Positions 36,410 through 46,971 of a stretch of DNA of 64,000 bases are shown in pieces (position 1 is the stretch's first letter; each line of letters opens with the position of its first letter). Origin of the DNA: Citrus sinensis. Lineage: Eukaryota > Streptophyta > Magnoliopsida > Sapindales > Rutaceae. Location of the stretch: the NCBI RefSeq assembly GCF_022201045.2, contig NC_068562.1, positions 9,158,001-9,222,000 on the forward strand. The letters run 5' to 3'. The translations under genes were made by a program, and so were the position numbers. The notes under the pieces were generated by a model. The model made no database searches. It had not been told where the DNA came from and saw only the letters and a program-made list of their open reading frames with translations.

Positions 36410-38117
36410 ATGGAGAAAATAGGTGTTCTTATGACGACTCCAATGTCAAATTACCTCGAACAAGAACTCGCAGCCCGCTTCACTCTCTTTAAACTCTGGA
36501 CTCAATCTTGCAAAAACAAATTTTTCCAAGAGAATTCAAGTGCCATCAGAGCTGTGGTAGGTGACACAAAATGTGGGGCTGATGCAGAGCTGATAGATTC
36601 ACTTCCCACCTTGGAGATAGTGGCAAGTTACAGTGTGGGATTGGACAAGATTGACTTGGACAAGTGTAAAGACAAGGCTGTTAGAGTTACTAACACTCCT
36701 GATGTGTTGACTGATGACGTGGCAGACTTGGCTGTTGGATTGGTTTTGGCTGTTCTGAGAAGGGTTTGTGAGTTTGATGAGTTTGTTAAGTCTGGCAAGT
36801 GGAAAAATGGTCACTTCGAATTGGGTTCTAAGGTTTGTCATCTGGGTTCTTTTGTTTTTGAGCTTTGGTTTGTATTTAGTGACAGTTTATGAGAATGAAT
36901 TAGGAAAGTTTTCATTTTCATTGGATTTGATTTTGATATCATTCCTAACTAGGTACAATTTGCTTCTGGTTCATGAATTTGTCTTTTCTGCATGCAAATT
37001 TCGATTGATAGTGTGATAGTTCTGGATTGATTTGATTTGTATAGTACGGCACAATGCTACTGTATCTTCTTCTTTGTATTGTTCTGTGTTTTATTTTGTA
37101 ACAAACTGTTTAATCACTGGATTTAGGAAGTTGAACTGTTTTTCATCTTAGTTTGGGGTTGAGTACCATTGAAGATCAAGTTTATGAATCTCCATTTTGC
37201 ATATATTAGATCATAAATACGTAGGTCTTCTAAGTCTCAGGAGAGCCCAGTGCGCCGATAAGCATAGATTATGAATGAGATGGAAAGCGATTTATTGCCA
37301 ATCCAAACAGTTTCAAGATAGATTCAGCGAAGAGACAAGTTGAATTGATTTGTGGTGCCTTTTCAGGTGATTTTAGCAATATTGGAGTAAATATGGTGGA
37401 GGGAGAATGACATCTCTCCATAGTTCATAGTTGATTACCTTAGCTTGGGTAGGGAGATTTCAATTGTAGGTATAAAGGGCATGCTAAATATATCTGGATT
37501 GTTGATGTGTTTCATGAATTTACTATTTTCTCATTTAATATTTCCATCTGTTTTTGCTTCTGAAATTTAATTACCTTATCTGTTGTTTTCTCCTTCAGTT
37601 CAGTGGTAAATCTGTCGGCATTGTTGGGCTGGGCAGGATTGGAACAGCAATTGCAAAGAGAGTAGAAGCTTTTGGTTGCCCAATTAGTTATCACTCCAGG
37701 TCGGAGAAATCACATGCAAATTATAAATACTACACAAACATTATTGACTTAGCCTCCAATTGTCAAATCCTCATTGTGGCTTGCTCTCTAACAGAGGAAA
37801 CTCACCACATTGTCAATCGCAAAGTCATTGATGCATTAGGTCCCAGTGGCATTCTCATCAACATTGGACGAGGTGCACATATAGATGAACCGGAGCTGGT
37901 ATCTGCATTGCTTGAAGGAAGATTGGCTGGAGCTGGGCTCGATGTATATGAAAATGAGCCTGAAGTTCCTGAACAAATGCTAGGCCTTAATAATGTAGTC
38001 CTCTTGCCACATGTGGGAAGTGATACAGAGGAAACCAGCAAGGCAATGGCGGACCTTGTAATCGAAAACTTGGTGGCACATTTTAGTAACAAGCCCTTGT
38101 TGACTCCAGTCATATGA
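36410..38117 (+). CDS. HPR2: Hydroxypyruvate/hydroxyphenylpyruvate reductase, copy D
   Basis: Exons 36410-36832 and 37599-38117; 313 residues. The start is set at [20 protein letters not shown], the family start, not at an upstream in-frame Met (36224). The loop is [36 protein letters not shown] and LPHVGSDT hold the catalytic Arg, Glu and His. It ends LLTPVI. Distinctive changes are [18 protein letters not shown] near the N-terminus and [20 protein letters not shown] at the end of exon 1. It is the last array member, 730 bp after copy C's stop. No lesion seen. Confidence 0.92.
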
Positions 38118-38965
38118 TTTTGTGAAGAAGGCAAGTGAAATTGGAGTATTGATTTTTCAAATTAAAGAGATCAATATTCTGCTAACCAAATTGTATGGAC
38201 TGTTGAGATTTTGATCAGTATTCTTTGAACAATTTCCATGAGTCCTGAAAAGTTGATTTTATTCTTAATCATAGCTGGTAGTTAGCATGTCATAATGACT
38301 TGAGCATCCCTGTAAGGAATATGAACATGGATTTTGGAATAGCACCAAATTAGTTATTTTAACATTTTTTTTTCCTCCCCTTGATTTATACTCTTCATTT
38401 GATTCCCCCCATCTTAAATTAGCATTAGTCTCTGTTGGTTCCCTGGCTTTCATTCATATGGTATAATTTGTTGGATTTGCCAAACATGATTGGTCAGGAA
38501 TGATCTTGCGCCTTTAAATGCCTCAACCCAATTTAAGGGATATGAATGCAGTGGGGTAAGTGTCCAAGGTTATATTAAGAAATATACGACATCCTTTCCT
38601 AATTAGCGTTAACAGTTTCAATATTATTAATAGTTTTTAATAATTCATTCCACATTATCTTTTCATTTCATTAGAGCTCTTAATCTTAAACCACCCATGA
38701 AGTCAATGAAGTGATGAAGATGGTGCAAATGAGAATATATTGAAACAGAAGTGGACAAACAGGACCAATTAAGCTATCGTCTTCTTTACACAAGATAGGC
38801 ATTTTTTTACATTCCCGGTTACAAGGCTCTAAATCGCATAGGAAAATACCAAAAAAACAAACAGAAAAACGACAACCCATGCGCCCCATGCCCTTGTGTC
38901 TCCCTCTTGTAGTGTTCACTTGTTCTCTTCCAAGAACTTCTGCCTACAAACAAATGGACTTGGCA

Positions 38966-39366
38966 TCAATGACTGGTGGGAGGAGGAGAAGAAGAACCTT
39001 TGAAGATGAGAAACTTGAGAGTCTCCAATTGAAAATAAATGAATGTCCCCTCAGTATGTGTAAAGAAACAACCGAAATTTGATCCCACCACACATTGCCA
39101 CCCTCCCCCATATCTTTTGTCAAACTCCTGCCAAATTCCATAAACATAAAACATTCGGCTCCAAAGTAAACAAGAAACAAGAGAATAAAATCATTTCTTG
39201 GAGTGTTGAGAGAAGGGAAAGGCAGTACCTTTTTTATGTGGGCAGCAATGGATTTGCAATCAAAAACATCATAAACATCAAGAGCTTGAGAAGCAGAAGC
39301 CATGGCATACAACTGCATCTTCACTGGCATATCTGTATCTTCAATCAAAGCTTTGCCTTCCAGCAT
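38966..39366 (-). CDS. Dynein light chain LC8-type
   Basis: Small dimeric hub protein. Plants lack dynein motors, so LC8 proteins here bind other partners (nuclear pore, mRNA or autophagy factors in known cases). Exons (minus) 39229-39366 and 38966-39127; 99 residues. It reads MLEGKALIEDTDMPVKMQLY, ASQALDVYDVFDCKSIAAHI, EFDKRYGGGWQCVVGSNFGC, FFTHTEGTFIYFQLETLKFL, then a short extra tail ending PPPTSH. The start MLEGK is the family start. An in-frame Met 30 nt upstream (39396) lies next to a likely intron border (tttttag) and is not preferred. Orientation is opposite to the HPR2 array. Confidence 0.93.
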
Positions 39367-39396
39367 CTCCTCTTGAACTCTAAAAAACAAAACCAA

Positions 39397-41005
39397 AACT
39401 TAGTTTGATATATGTAGATATATGAACTAAGTTGGTTCGTATCTTCAGAGAACCCAGAAAAGAGTTAAAACTCTCAATCTCGTGTGCTGAAAAAAGCAAA
39501 GACTTCAAACCCCAGAAGCCTCTTTATAGTCCGAATATAAGTGGTGACTTGAGTCATACAAATGAGCCAGTAGCACATACATCATTTTTTTCTGACTTTT
39601 TCAATTTAATATTTAGCTGCTTTTACTTTTTTGTGTTTCTTTTTTTTTTTTTCTCTTGAAACCTCTTTGCTTGAGTTATCAGTTATGCCCTTATGGGGGT
39701 AATGGGGATAGATAAAGATGGTAAAAGATAAAGACGAATGATGAGGAGGAGCTCCAAATATGTCGGGGCCTGTAGTTCATTGCTTTCTTTAACCGAATCA
39801 TTGTGAGGATATCATTTTTTATTTCTTAAGATTATCCTTTTATAGGGAAAAGTGACAAAACAGTAACAAAAATATTTTTCTTTTGACGAGATTTGAAACT
39901 TGGATTTCCAATCAGTGAGATTTAAACCATCCATTTTGAAGGAAAAAAAAAAGAATTATCCAGCTAAATATGATTTTTTTTGCTCATTGGGCCAAAAACA
40001 AAAATGAAGAAAACCTTTTTTGCTTTGGTAGACTCATTGTCTGATATTGTAATTCTTGTCATTTGGGGGATAAATTTAAATAAATTAGATATTTTGCCAT
40101 TTTGCTTTTTGCTTTTTGTGAAGCATCAGCATCATGCTTTTCGCATTCGTTGAACTTTGCTTTTTAACAAAAAAATCTCTTTTGAGATTTTTTTTTTTCA
40201 ATCTTAAAGCCAAAATATCAACGAGATTTCATGAAAATGATATGATCATCACTTTTATCGCACTGTTTAAAATACGAAATACTACAAGACAAAAGGCTCT
40301 AACCAGATATATGAAATGTTAGAATCCCGGCATTGTGATTAATTTCCTTCACAAACATAACCGACAATATATTTCCTAGAAATAAAACTGCAATTGTAAC
40401 TACATAAATGTACACAGAACACTAGAACAAGGCAAAATTATTCTGATTTGGTCAGAACACAATGGGGTTTCAATCTTAATCTTGAAGACATAATCCAAGC
40501 AACCAAGTAAAAAGTGGCAGTTACTTTAACCTAAGGTCACCAAATTGTTAAAATGAATCCCAGATTTCTTGGTGGAGTGTATAAATTATGTGATTTGAAT
40601 TTCTAATCACCTCCTGATGAATAAAAAATTAAAGTTTGGTGATTATTGGAAAAGAATGTATAAGTAACTAAGTCTTAACTAAATATACTATTTAAAAGGT
40701 AGTTTACGAGGATTGACAAAATCCAAATTAATATTTTAGCCTCTACGATTCGAATTCGAAATCGAGTTACTATCTAAATAAAACTATTTAAAAGCTAATC
40801 AGGTAAAATCTTTCACTGCAAATATATATTGTTATAAATACACATAGGCTGCATGATGTCCAAATTCTTATCATAATGACCAAGACTCATTTTGTCCTAC
40901 ATTTAATGCAACATTGATACATGAGATATACTATCGAATTTTTCTTTTAGCCCGGCCAGAATTAAATTCCCTGTTACGTCCGCGTCCCGATGTTTGAGTT
41001 CATGT
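39397..41005. other. Spacer upstream of LC8 gene
   Basis: 5' leader and promoter of the LC8 gene, then AT-rich sequence with poly-T runs. No gene seen. Confidence 0.5.
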
Positions 41006-42302
41006 AAGGATGGTAATGGGCACCGCCGGCGCACCATCACAAAATTTATGTAACACCCTAGACGAATCTCATATCAACAAAGCACGGGAGAAATGTTGGG
41101 TTTATAAGGGGTGGTTCACACCTTAATTGACAAGACATGTTTTGGGGTGTATGAGCGGGTCGTAAACAAAACCGTACGGGTTTTGTTAAGGCCCAAAGCT
41201 GACAATATCTTGTTATGTCTGGGTTTGGTCATAACAGATGGTATTAGAGTGGCTCTGCGTGTCCTTTTGAGCGATGGTGGGGTAAACCTCAGGGAGGACG
41301 CTCAGTCCTTAAGGGGAGTGTATGTAACACTCTATACGAATCCCACATTGGCAAAGCACAGAAGAGATGCTGAATTTAAAAGAATCCACATCTTAATTGA
41401 CAAGACGCGTTTTGGAGTGTATGGGCACAAAAAAATAAAATGGTGTGGCCCAAAGCGGATAATATCTTGTCAAGTATGGATTGGGTCATGATAATTTAAA
41501 TTACCAAACTTGCACCCATTGCGGGTTTTAATTTTTTAAGAAAACCACCTGTTGTGGTTTTGATAATAACCAAACCCGCAATAGTATTCAATGGATTTTT
41601 TGCGGGTTTTTACATTTAAAATCATAAATATTCAATATGTAAATTTATATCAATAAGCTAAAATTTCATATAACACACTCAATTCTAAATTTAATCAATA
41701 TAAATAAAAAATTAAAATTTCAACATCAATTCAATACAAATTCTCAAATTTAAGTAAGAAATATATAAATCCATAAAAAGAATCACAGATGCCATCAAAA
41801 ACTCATGGGTGTGCGGTTGCGGCTCACAGGTGAAAGGGAAATGGGTGTGTGTGGCTGCTCCTCGTGGGTGAAAGGGAAATGGGTGTGTGGCTGTTGCTCA
41901 TGGGTTAAAGGAAAATAGTTTGGATAGCTAGGTTTTGCAGCAGCTGCTCGCAGATGAAAAGAAAATAGTGTGGGCTTATTTTAAGTTAAGTTATGAGTTA
42001 CAACTTGCACACACCACACTTAACGTGTTTGCACTTTACATTTATTTAATTTATATATTTTTAGATTTAATTATTTTTTAATTAAAATTACATTAAAAAT
42101 ATTTGGGAAAAAAAGTTACAAGTTTGGTGGATATCCATGTAGGTATCTATAAGATATTTAGTTAATATCAAACCCATCCATAATGTCGTGTGGGTTTCAA
42201 TTTCTAATATCGAACTCGCCAACAATCCGTAAAATTATCGGCAGCGGACGGATTTTGGAAGGAGGGGATTTGGGTGGATTTGTGGGTACCATTGCCATCC
42301 CT
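41006..42302. mobile_element. hAT-like non-autonomous DNA element, carrying a nested TRIM
   Basis: The left end aaggatggtaatgggcacc (41006-41024) and the reverse complement of the right end, agggatggcaatggtaccc (to 42302), form imperfect inverted repeats of the (C/T)AGGGATG type seen in plant hAT elements. The interior has the usual gcgggtttt and gggtttcaa motifs and no coding frame. A clean 8-bp target duplication is not visible. The 445-bp TRIM at 41049-41493 sits inside it, so the hAT-like element is the older of the two. Confidence 0.6.
41049..41493 (+). mobile_element. TRIM (miniature LTR element), fossil
   Basis: Direct terminal repeats begin tgtaacac (41049-41236 and 41333-41493; 188 and 161 bp). 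The 5' repeat is followed after two bases by tggtattagag (41239), matching the usual primer site for initiator tRNA-Met. A purine run aaggggag (41321) precedes the 3' repeat. A perfect 5-bp target duplication, attta, flanks the unit (41044-41048 and 41494-41498). There is no coding capacity, as expected for a TRIM. The two repeats have clearly diverged, so it is old. Confidence 0.85.
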
Positions 42303-44220
42303 CACTTCCATGTCAACTTTTAAAGAATACATCTATCTAAAGTTTTCTAAAAAATTAAGTCAATATACAAATATTAAAAATAGGGAGGATCTATTGTTAA
42401 ATTACAATATGATGGCGTTGCAATCGAAATTCTTAATTCCAGAAGTCTAGGTGCATACAAATGTACAATGATAGCATAACATAGGTGCTTATTGAGAATA
42501 ATTCGAAATTTAACCCATTAAAAAGGGGAAATCTACTATCATATTACAATATTATTAAGGGAGAAATTTTTCTCAATTTTGGCATCTTAGTTGACTTTGA
42601 TAGTACAAGTTATTATTATTTCCTAATAGCTATTTACTGGGAAAAATAAACTCTAAACAATGATTTGTTTATATATCCATCTAGTGTGGGAAAATCAAAT
42701 TCTTAGGAATAAATATATTAAATATTTTTCATTAACGGTGTAAGATACGATAATCTTAACCATATGGAGTGTTAATTACTCATTGGCATGGTGGTTGGTA
42801 TCATAAAAATTCAAAAGTACTTTTTATTTGATTGTGGGAGTAAAATTTCTTTTAATTTTAGAATAAGCCCTTCTATTTATTTATTTTTAGTGGATTTTGC
42901 ATTGTAATGTAATATTAAAAAAACAAAAAACAAAATTAATTTCAATCCAAAGTTTTCTACAGACAAGGCATTAATTCAAAGCAAATTACTACCATCTTTT
43001 TAGACCATTATAAAAGAGTGAGAGAGGCGTGCCTCGAGTTATAGGGAGCACACTCTTAACTGGTGAAGTTGTGTAGTCCCCATCAACATGGTTAGTCAAT
43101 CTGAAGAAATTCACCAAACAATATTCATAAATTAAATTTGTCAGTTCCCACGAAAAGGAATGGGAAAAATGGTCCATATACTGAAATTTAAAAAATAAAA
43201 ATAAATAAATTTAATTAGTACAGGAAGAGAAATTATTAATAGATTTGTCTAGCTGCCTCTTAAATGGACCAACATATGGTCCACTTCTCCTGTCTTTCCA
43301 CCATCTCTGTTTGTCTTCTTCAACCAGAGCTCCATTTAATTGAACCCCACAAAACCTACTTTGAAATGTTTGTTTGTGTGCATTTCCTTTTTCTTTTTCT
43401 CTAGTTCTTGGTGTACATGCCTTTTCTCGTTATTCTAATTTGCAATTGTAAGTTAAGAGTTATAATATTAAATTATTTAGTAAATATTAATTATTATGAT
43501 TTAAAAATTAATTTAATTTAAAAATTATATTGACTACACGTTATTAGCAGTACCTAACACCTTAATATCAAATAAAATTTATATCGATTTTTTGGGTGAT
43601 TAGCAAAACATAAAAAGAAAAGATACTTGTGAATTTTGAATTTATGATATTGAGTATTAATTTACATTGTTTCGGAAATTACATGAAAATATTCATTTAT
43701 TCAATATACCTTACATTTAAAAGGGCTACATCTTGAAGCAAGATAAATATATAGGCAATTATATATCAACTGATCAACTTGAAACTTGCTAAATCTGTCA
43801 AGAAATGCTTTCATGAATCCAGAAATATGACAACGATGTCATAAGGAAAATCCAAAAATACATGTATAATTCTGGTGGTTCAAGGTTCTTTGAGAACAAG
43901 TTTCAACTGTTCTCCAATTAGTGATGGAAGATAATGATATTTATACCCACTTGCTAATAATAATTAATAAAAATACTATAGGGTTGGTTGTCATTTGGCA
44001 TAATTATTCACAAGAATTCGACAATGATTTGAAAAAAAAAAATAGAGAACCAAATAACAATTCTAAGGTAGGTAGTGTTTTCAAAACTCCACTAGTACCA
44101 AACAAGCAATACAAATATATCATTTTAATATTTCCTAAAATACTTTAAAATATCAAAATTACCTTATCATAAAAAAGAATTTCAAATAGTTTCTTGATGC
44201 TTACTGGAGAAATATTTTCA

Positions 44221-44251
<31 letters not shown>

Positions 44252-45467
44252 GTCCGTATTATAACTACTTTTATATAGTAACTTTTAAGTAACTTTTTTT
44301 AACCAATTATATATATATGTAAAAGGCTAAACAAATTAATTCAAACTTTGCTTACTCTTTTTTTTTTTTTTTTTATAACAAATAAAAATACAAGCACACA
44401 CCCGTATAAATTATAATAGTGCTTACGTGACAAAAGTTGAACCGAATTTAAATCACGTTCTTAGTTCTTACGCTGCCGACACTTGATCCCAAACCTAAGG
44501 TCTGGGTTTAGGCTCGAGTCGAGCGCAAGCCCACAACTACTTTTCGGGAAATATTATTTACACCCGATTCTTTTGATGTTCTCTCACTATGGTACTAAAT
44601 TTACACTTATAACAAATAGGTCCTCGATCCATAATGAAATGATAACATTTCCCTCAGATATTGAATTTCTGCTGTAATATTTTAGGAGTATGTACTTAAC
44701 ACTGAATACATTTAGACCTATCTAAAAGAAATTAATCAAATCATTAATATATGAAATACTCATAAATATTAAGATTTGAGTTTTAAAATTTAGTTTCACT
44801 TATCAACCTAAATTTTGAGTCAAAATTTTACTTAAATTTAGTGAAATAACTTAAAACATATCTAAATTTAGCTCAAAATAAACTACAACATTTCAAGCAT
44901 GATATAATAGAATTACTTCAAACTAAGATCATTTAACTAGGCATTTGACTGGATGACAGTAGTAAAGAAAATAATAGTTTGGGACCTGTTTGTCATATAT
45001 GGATAAACGATATTGTTATTTAAGAATCTAAGAAAAATACGGATACTGATGTTATTTCCCCCGATTTCTGTGAACTCCATTTTTGTTGCTCTACAAAAGC
45101 TTAACATGCATTGTTTTTATCCCATTGTCCTTGACAACAAAACAACCTCACTGAATGTCTCTCACACTCTGTTTTCCTACAACAGAGGAAACAGAGCAAG
45201 CAAAATTCCGTTTGTGCTTCCATCTTTTTCATTCTTCTTCACTTGAAATTGAACTACTATAAGTCGGAAAACAGTATTCACTCACTCCTCGCTACTGAAC
45301 ACACCCTATTGAGCTCTGTTTTCAAGTCCTTGTTGGTCTCTTTCAAGTAAAAAGTTTACAGAAGTTTGACCTTCAGCTCAGGAGTTCACTCAAAAGTGTA
45401 GGATTCAGTCAACTGCGTAGCATAATTTGTTCAGCTTTTGGCATTTGCCGCACAAATTTCAACAAAA
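42303..45467. other. AT-rich spacer and LEA_2 promoter
   Basis: 3.2 kb with a (TG)n(TA)n microsatellite at about 44222-44250. I see no gene. The last 250 bp, more balanced in composition, is the leader of the LEA_2 gene. Confidence 0.5.
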
Positions 45468-46971
45468 ATGATGCTATCAGCAAAATCTGAGTCTGACATC
45501 ACAAGCTTGGCACCATCATCACCCTCAAGGTCACCAAAACGTCCTGTGTACTATGTGCAAAGCCCTTCAAGGGATTCTCAGGATGGGGACAAGTCATCCT
45601 CATTGCAACCAAGCCCCATGGAGTCGCCTTCACATCCGTCTTTCGGCAGGCACTCCAGAAACTCTTCTGCCAGCAGGTTTTCAGGCATTTTCCGGTCGTC
45701 TTCTGGGAGGAAAGGGACGAGAAAAAGGAACGATAAAGGGTGGCCTGAGTGTAATGTGATATTGGAAGAAGGAAAATATGATGAGTTTGAAGATAAGGGC
45801 TTTGTAAGAAGGTTTCAGGCCTTTATTGCTCTTTTCAGTTTTGTGCTTTTGTTTACTGTTTTTTGCTTGATTATTTGGGGTGCCAGCAGGCCTTTCAAGG
45901 CAGAGATTACTGTCAAGGTATGCTAATTTAGTTCCTTAATTTCTCTTGTTTTTGGTATCTAATTTTGTTTTTTTGTTATATTTAACTCAGGTTAGTTTAA
46001 CTCATAAAACCTTCTAGGTGATTTTTTCTAGTCATGCTATGCTCACAAAAACAAAAATTAAAAATAAATAACTTTGGTGGGTGAAAAGTTGAAGCATGAG
46101 TAATCAAGGAATGATTTTTAGTACAGAAGGAATTTTAATTCTGTTTGGTTTTATGCAGTTAGAATGCGCAAGGCTAATAAACGGATTTTGCAGTGGAATA
46201 ATCTCAAAATTTTAGAATGAAGCTGCCATTGTGTTTTGTAACTAAAATGAGGCAATTGGATTAGCTAAGAGATGAGATCGTAACAAAAGCTTATGGCTGT
46301 AATCAAATTTTAGGTTCACAGCATATGCATTCTGAATTTTTTCTGGCTGCCTAAAGGACATGTGATCTTTGCAGAGCTTATCAATGCACAACTTTTATGT
46401 CGGTGAGGGTTCAGACTCCACTGGAGTTCCAACAAAGATGCTAACAATGAATGGCTCATTGAAGATAAGCGTGTACAACCCTGCTACAATATTTGGCATT
46501 CATGTCAGCTCCACGCCTATCGATGTCGTCTACTCAGAGATTGTTATTGCAACTGGGCAGGTGAGAACTCTGGTCTCAAACATGTCAACAACAACGAAAA
46601 ATGTTAGTTTTTTCGGTCGTATTAAACTTCTCAATGCTAACAAGCAAAAGCCCTAATCATCTTGCAACGCTGCAACTTGTGATGACTTGCAGTTGAAGAA
46701 ATATTATCAGCCAAGGAAAAGTCACCGAACTGTGTCGGTGAACTTGCAAAGTAACAAGGTTCCACTCTATGGGGCAGGATCAGGTTTAACAATTTCTCCA
46801 ACCGGAGGTGAAGTTCCTTCGACACTGAAGTTTGGAATCCGATCAAGAGGAGAAGTTGTGGGAAAGCTGGTGAAGACAACACACAAGAAGCAAATCACCT
46901 GCCCTTTAGTCATAGACATTCTCAGCACTAAGCCCATCAAGTTCAAGAAGAATGCATGCACATATGACTGA
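45468..46971 (+). CDS. LEA_2 (NDR1/HIN1-like) membrane protein, parent copy
   Basis: Plant protein of the LEA hydroxyproline-rich/LEA_2 family. Exons 45468-45917, 46375-46560, 46693-46971; 304 residues. The cytosolic Ser/Pro/Arg-rich region 1-115 holds the signature SPKRPVYYVQSPSRDSQDG and SHPSFGRHSRNSSASRFSG. One membrane helix is at about 117-138 (IALFSFVLLFTVFCLIIWGA). The LEA_2 beta-sandwich covers about 160-285, with GVPTKMLTMNGSLKISVYNP, ATIFGIHVSSTPIDVVYSEI, KKYYQPRKSHRTVSVNLQSN and GKLVKTTHKKQITCPLVIDI. Two adjacent Mets begin the frame; the first is used. Molecular role is unknown; relatives link membrane and wall in stress. Its exons 2-3 are duplicated in the chimeric gene downstream. 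Confidence 0.92.

Noticed and set aside
41111-41491. 126-codon open frame read as a gene
   Set aside because: It spans the TRIM's 5' repeat, interior and 3' repeat; similar residues appear twice because the terminal repeats are translated twice.
46369-46656. Separate short genes at LEA_2 exon 2 (and the copy at 48427-48714)
   Set aside because: The frame runs through the acceptor upstream and the donor downstream; splicing with exons 1 and 3 restores the full family domain.
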